NCBI GenBank assembly: GCA_964343265.1
Contig: CAYFIW010000004.1
Location: forward strand, 1 to 64,000
DNA length: 64,000 nt
Origin: CAYFIW01 sp964343265
GTDB taxonomy: Bacteria; Chloroflexota; Dehalococcoidia; Lucifugimonadales; UBA826
Reading direction: 5' to 3'
The notes below the pieces were generated by a model. The model was given only the letters and a program-made list of their open reading frames with translations. It had not been told where the DNA came from and did no database searches. Both the position numbers and the translations under genes were made by a program. Shown one piece after another: positions 62,851 through 64,000 of this stretch (within the stretch, counting starts at the first letter, position 1; each line of letters begins with the position of its first letter).

Positions 62851-63771
62851 CTAAGAAAAGGACTTCTGTAGTGGTAATACAGATTTAGGAATTTTACAAA
62901 CTATTGTGTAGGCAGGGTCAAAAACATTTCCAACTTCATACTCTACGTGCATCCCTACAATAATCTGTGTATCTTCAGTCGTCAGCCCATAGCCATCAAC
63001 AAGCCAGCGAATCATCTCCGAAGTAGCGTGCTGTAGTGCCTCATCCATAGGCCTTACATTGCCTGTTGTAAATATGTGAGTTTCGTTTTCACCTCTGGGC
63101 CAATTAATTACATGACCTTTAATAACTTTCAATGTAAAAGCCACATCCATTGAAATTTCAATGCCAGTACCTAAAATTTCACCATCTGCTTGATAAGCGT
63201 GCCCATCTCCGATGTGAAAATAAGCACCTTCCTGAAAAACTGGGAAATAGGCAGTGACTCCAGGTGAAAATCCCCTGTAATCCATATTCCCACCATAATT
63301 TCCTGAGGTTATTGTAGAAATAAATTGCCCTTTCTCCGGGGCAACACCAAAGCAACCGATCATGGGACGAATGGGGACTTTCAAGTTTCGAAGATATGGA
63401 GAAGGATTTTCCATTGCTGCTACACCTGAATCAAAATCCAAAATAAAGTTAAATTGTTCATTTTCAACGGAATTTAAAATATGACCTGGTTCCAATACAT
63501 TGGATGCTATATGTGGCCGACAAAAGCCATCTTCTCTGTTGGGCCTTACTTTGTTGAGAGTAACGGCAAGTACATCTCCCGGCATAGCCTCTTCCACGAA
63601 AAAAGGGCCAGTTTGTGGATTACCTCTAACTGAGACATATTGCCCATTAAAATCTTTCCCCGCAGCATCTACAGTCTTGGTATATACCGTGTCCCCCGAT
63701 TTTATTGAGAGGACAGGATCGTGAGGACCTATAGTAAGATGATAATTTTCGGGTAAATAAGAGTATTCCAT
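62851..63771 (-). CDS. acetamidase/formamidase family protein
   Basis: A 306-residue member of the FmdA/AmdA family, which hydrolyses formamide or acetamide and related amides to ammonia and an acid. The segment YFHIGDGHAYQADGEILGTGIE is the conserved metal/catalytic region, with PMIGCFGVAPEKGQ, the earlier GNPQTGPFFVEEAMPGDVLAVT and the later EYEVGNVFDPAYT. Length is normal. It is a single gene on the minus strand, converging with the SCP2 protein gene 18 bases away. It could serve nitrogen or one-carbon supply. Confidence 0.92.
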   Translation of the reverse strand: MEYSYLPENYHLTIGPHDPVLSIKSGDTVYTKTVDAAGKDFNGQYVSVRGNPQTGPFFVEEAMPGDVLAVTLNKVRPNREDGFCRPHIASNVLEPGHILNSVENEQFNFILDFDSGVAAMENPSPYLRNLKVPIRPMIGCFGVAPEKGQFISTITSGNYGGNMDYRGFSPGVTAYFPVFQEGAYFHIGDGHAYQADGEILGTGIEISMDVAFTLKVIKGHVINWPRGENETHIFTTGNVRPMDEALQHATSEMIRWLVDGYGLTTEDTQIIVGMHVEYEVGNVFDPAYTIVCKIPKSVLPLQKSFS

Positions 63772-63807
63772 TCAAGTATCTCTCTTCATCATACAAAATA
63801 ATTACGA

Positions 63808-64000
63808 CTAAAAATCGTCAGTTGAATAAAATGACGTCCTAGTATGGTTATTTTCAATCCTTGCAGAGCAATCATTTGATGTGATGCTGCAGAACCCACA
63901 TTCTCTAATACTAGGTGTTTTAACGGGCGGATCAACCTTACAAAGATCTAGGATAACTTTAGCGAGCCTTCTTATAAATTCTTCATCAACCGCCAGAGCG
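63808..64000 (-). CDS. partial protein, cysteine-rich C-terminus (edge of window)
   Basis: A minus-strand frame open from the window edge to a TAG at 63808-63810, so only the last 63 residues are seen. It reads VDEEFIRRLAKVILDL, then ECGFCSITSNDCSARIE, a cysteine cluster (CxxC then C) at the end. This pattern recalls the cysteine C-terminus of PD-(D/E)XK/RecB-type nucleases, but the rest is outside the window, so the identity is tentative. A spacing of 36 bases separates it from the acetamidase gene start, which is on the same strand downstream. Confidence 0.6.
   Translation of the reverse strand, partial: ALAVDEEFIRRLAKVILDLCKVDPPVKTPSIRECGFCSITSNDCSARIENNHTRTSFYSTDDF

Overview
This is an A+T-rich (by eye about 60% A+T) bacterial chromosomal window of about 56 genes. 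No rRNA, tRNA, CRISPR array, insertion sequence or prophage was recognised. Gene content points to a free-living aerobic heterotroph of the SAR202-like marine Chloroflexota; this placement is an inference. It rests on many paralogous families tied to oxidation of unusual organic matter: four type III CoA-transferases, two enolase-superfamily dehydratases, an F420/FMN luciferase-like oxidoreductase, three short-chain dehydrogenases, two aldo/keto reductases and four MFS carriers. Further support is a lipoprotein with a Val-Glu-Lys stalk, a Thr/Pro-rich linker in a giant surface beta-propeller, and unusually frequent TTG start codons (about ten genes). The window holds a 100-N gap at 19953-20052 whose two flanks are the same 55 bases, so it is most likely an assembly-graph artefact rather than missing sequence.

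Layout. 31-2673: two coupled CoA-transferases and a free-standing biotinyl-domain protein, closed by a terminator. 2801-5087: an enolase-superfamily enzyme and an MBL-fold hydrolase. 5325-8954: cassette A (DUF1800, DUF1501, NHL propeller). 8983-12092: a minus-strand aldo/keto reductase, cupin, SDR and aldo/keto reductase cluster. 12404-14691: an NfeD protease/slipin pair. 15144-19621: MFS exporter, galactonate-dehydratase-like enzyme and benzoylformate-decarboxylase-like ThDP enzyme. 19622-24133: a glycine betaine-type ABC transporter split between strands, with a hairpin-rich leader. 24443-33991: SDR, MFS, YbaK-like deacylase, tyrosine phosphatase, oligoribonuclease, a rearranged CoA-transferase, GlnRS, a second MFS and an unknown conserved protein.

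34188-39799: a split ThDP decarboxylase (alpha and beta), a DUF6027-like protein, an alkaline-phosphatase-superfamily hydrolase, an oxaloacetate decarboxylase of the ICL/PEPM family, an LLM oxidoreductase and a DinB-like protein. 39835-44719: MFS, MsrA, malate synthase and a serine beta-lactamase-like hydrolase. 45083-49288: a 1401-residue surface protein made of stacked beta-propellers. 49383-54310: a CoA-transferase and cassette B, which holds the same three families as cassette A but with the last two genes swapped. 54473-58016: a pterin-binding methyltransferase and two divergent XRE regulators that share an unfamiliar C-terminal domain, separated by a long intergenic region with two 10-bp inverted repeats. 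58068-64000: GT2 glycosyltransferase/PlsY, an SDR-kinase-SCP2 operon, an acetamidase/formamidase and a partial cysteine-rich protein at the edge.

The best candidates for an undescribed system are (i) the duplicated leaderless DUF1800-DUF1501-NHL module, (ii) the XRE pair with its shared sensor-like domain and candidate operators, and (iii) the structured leader and repeated intergenic 10-mer around the betaine transporter.
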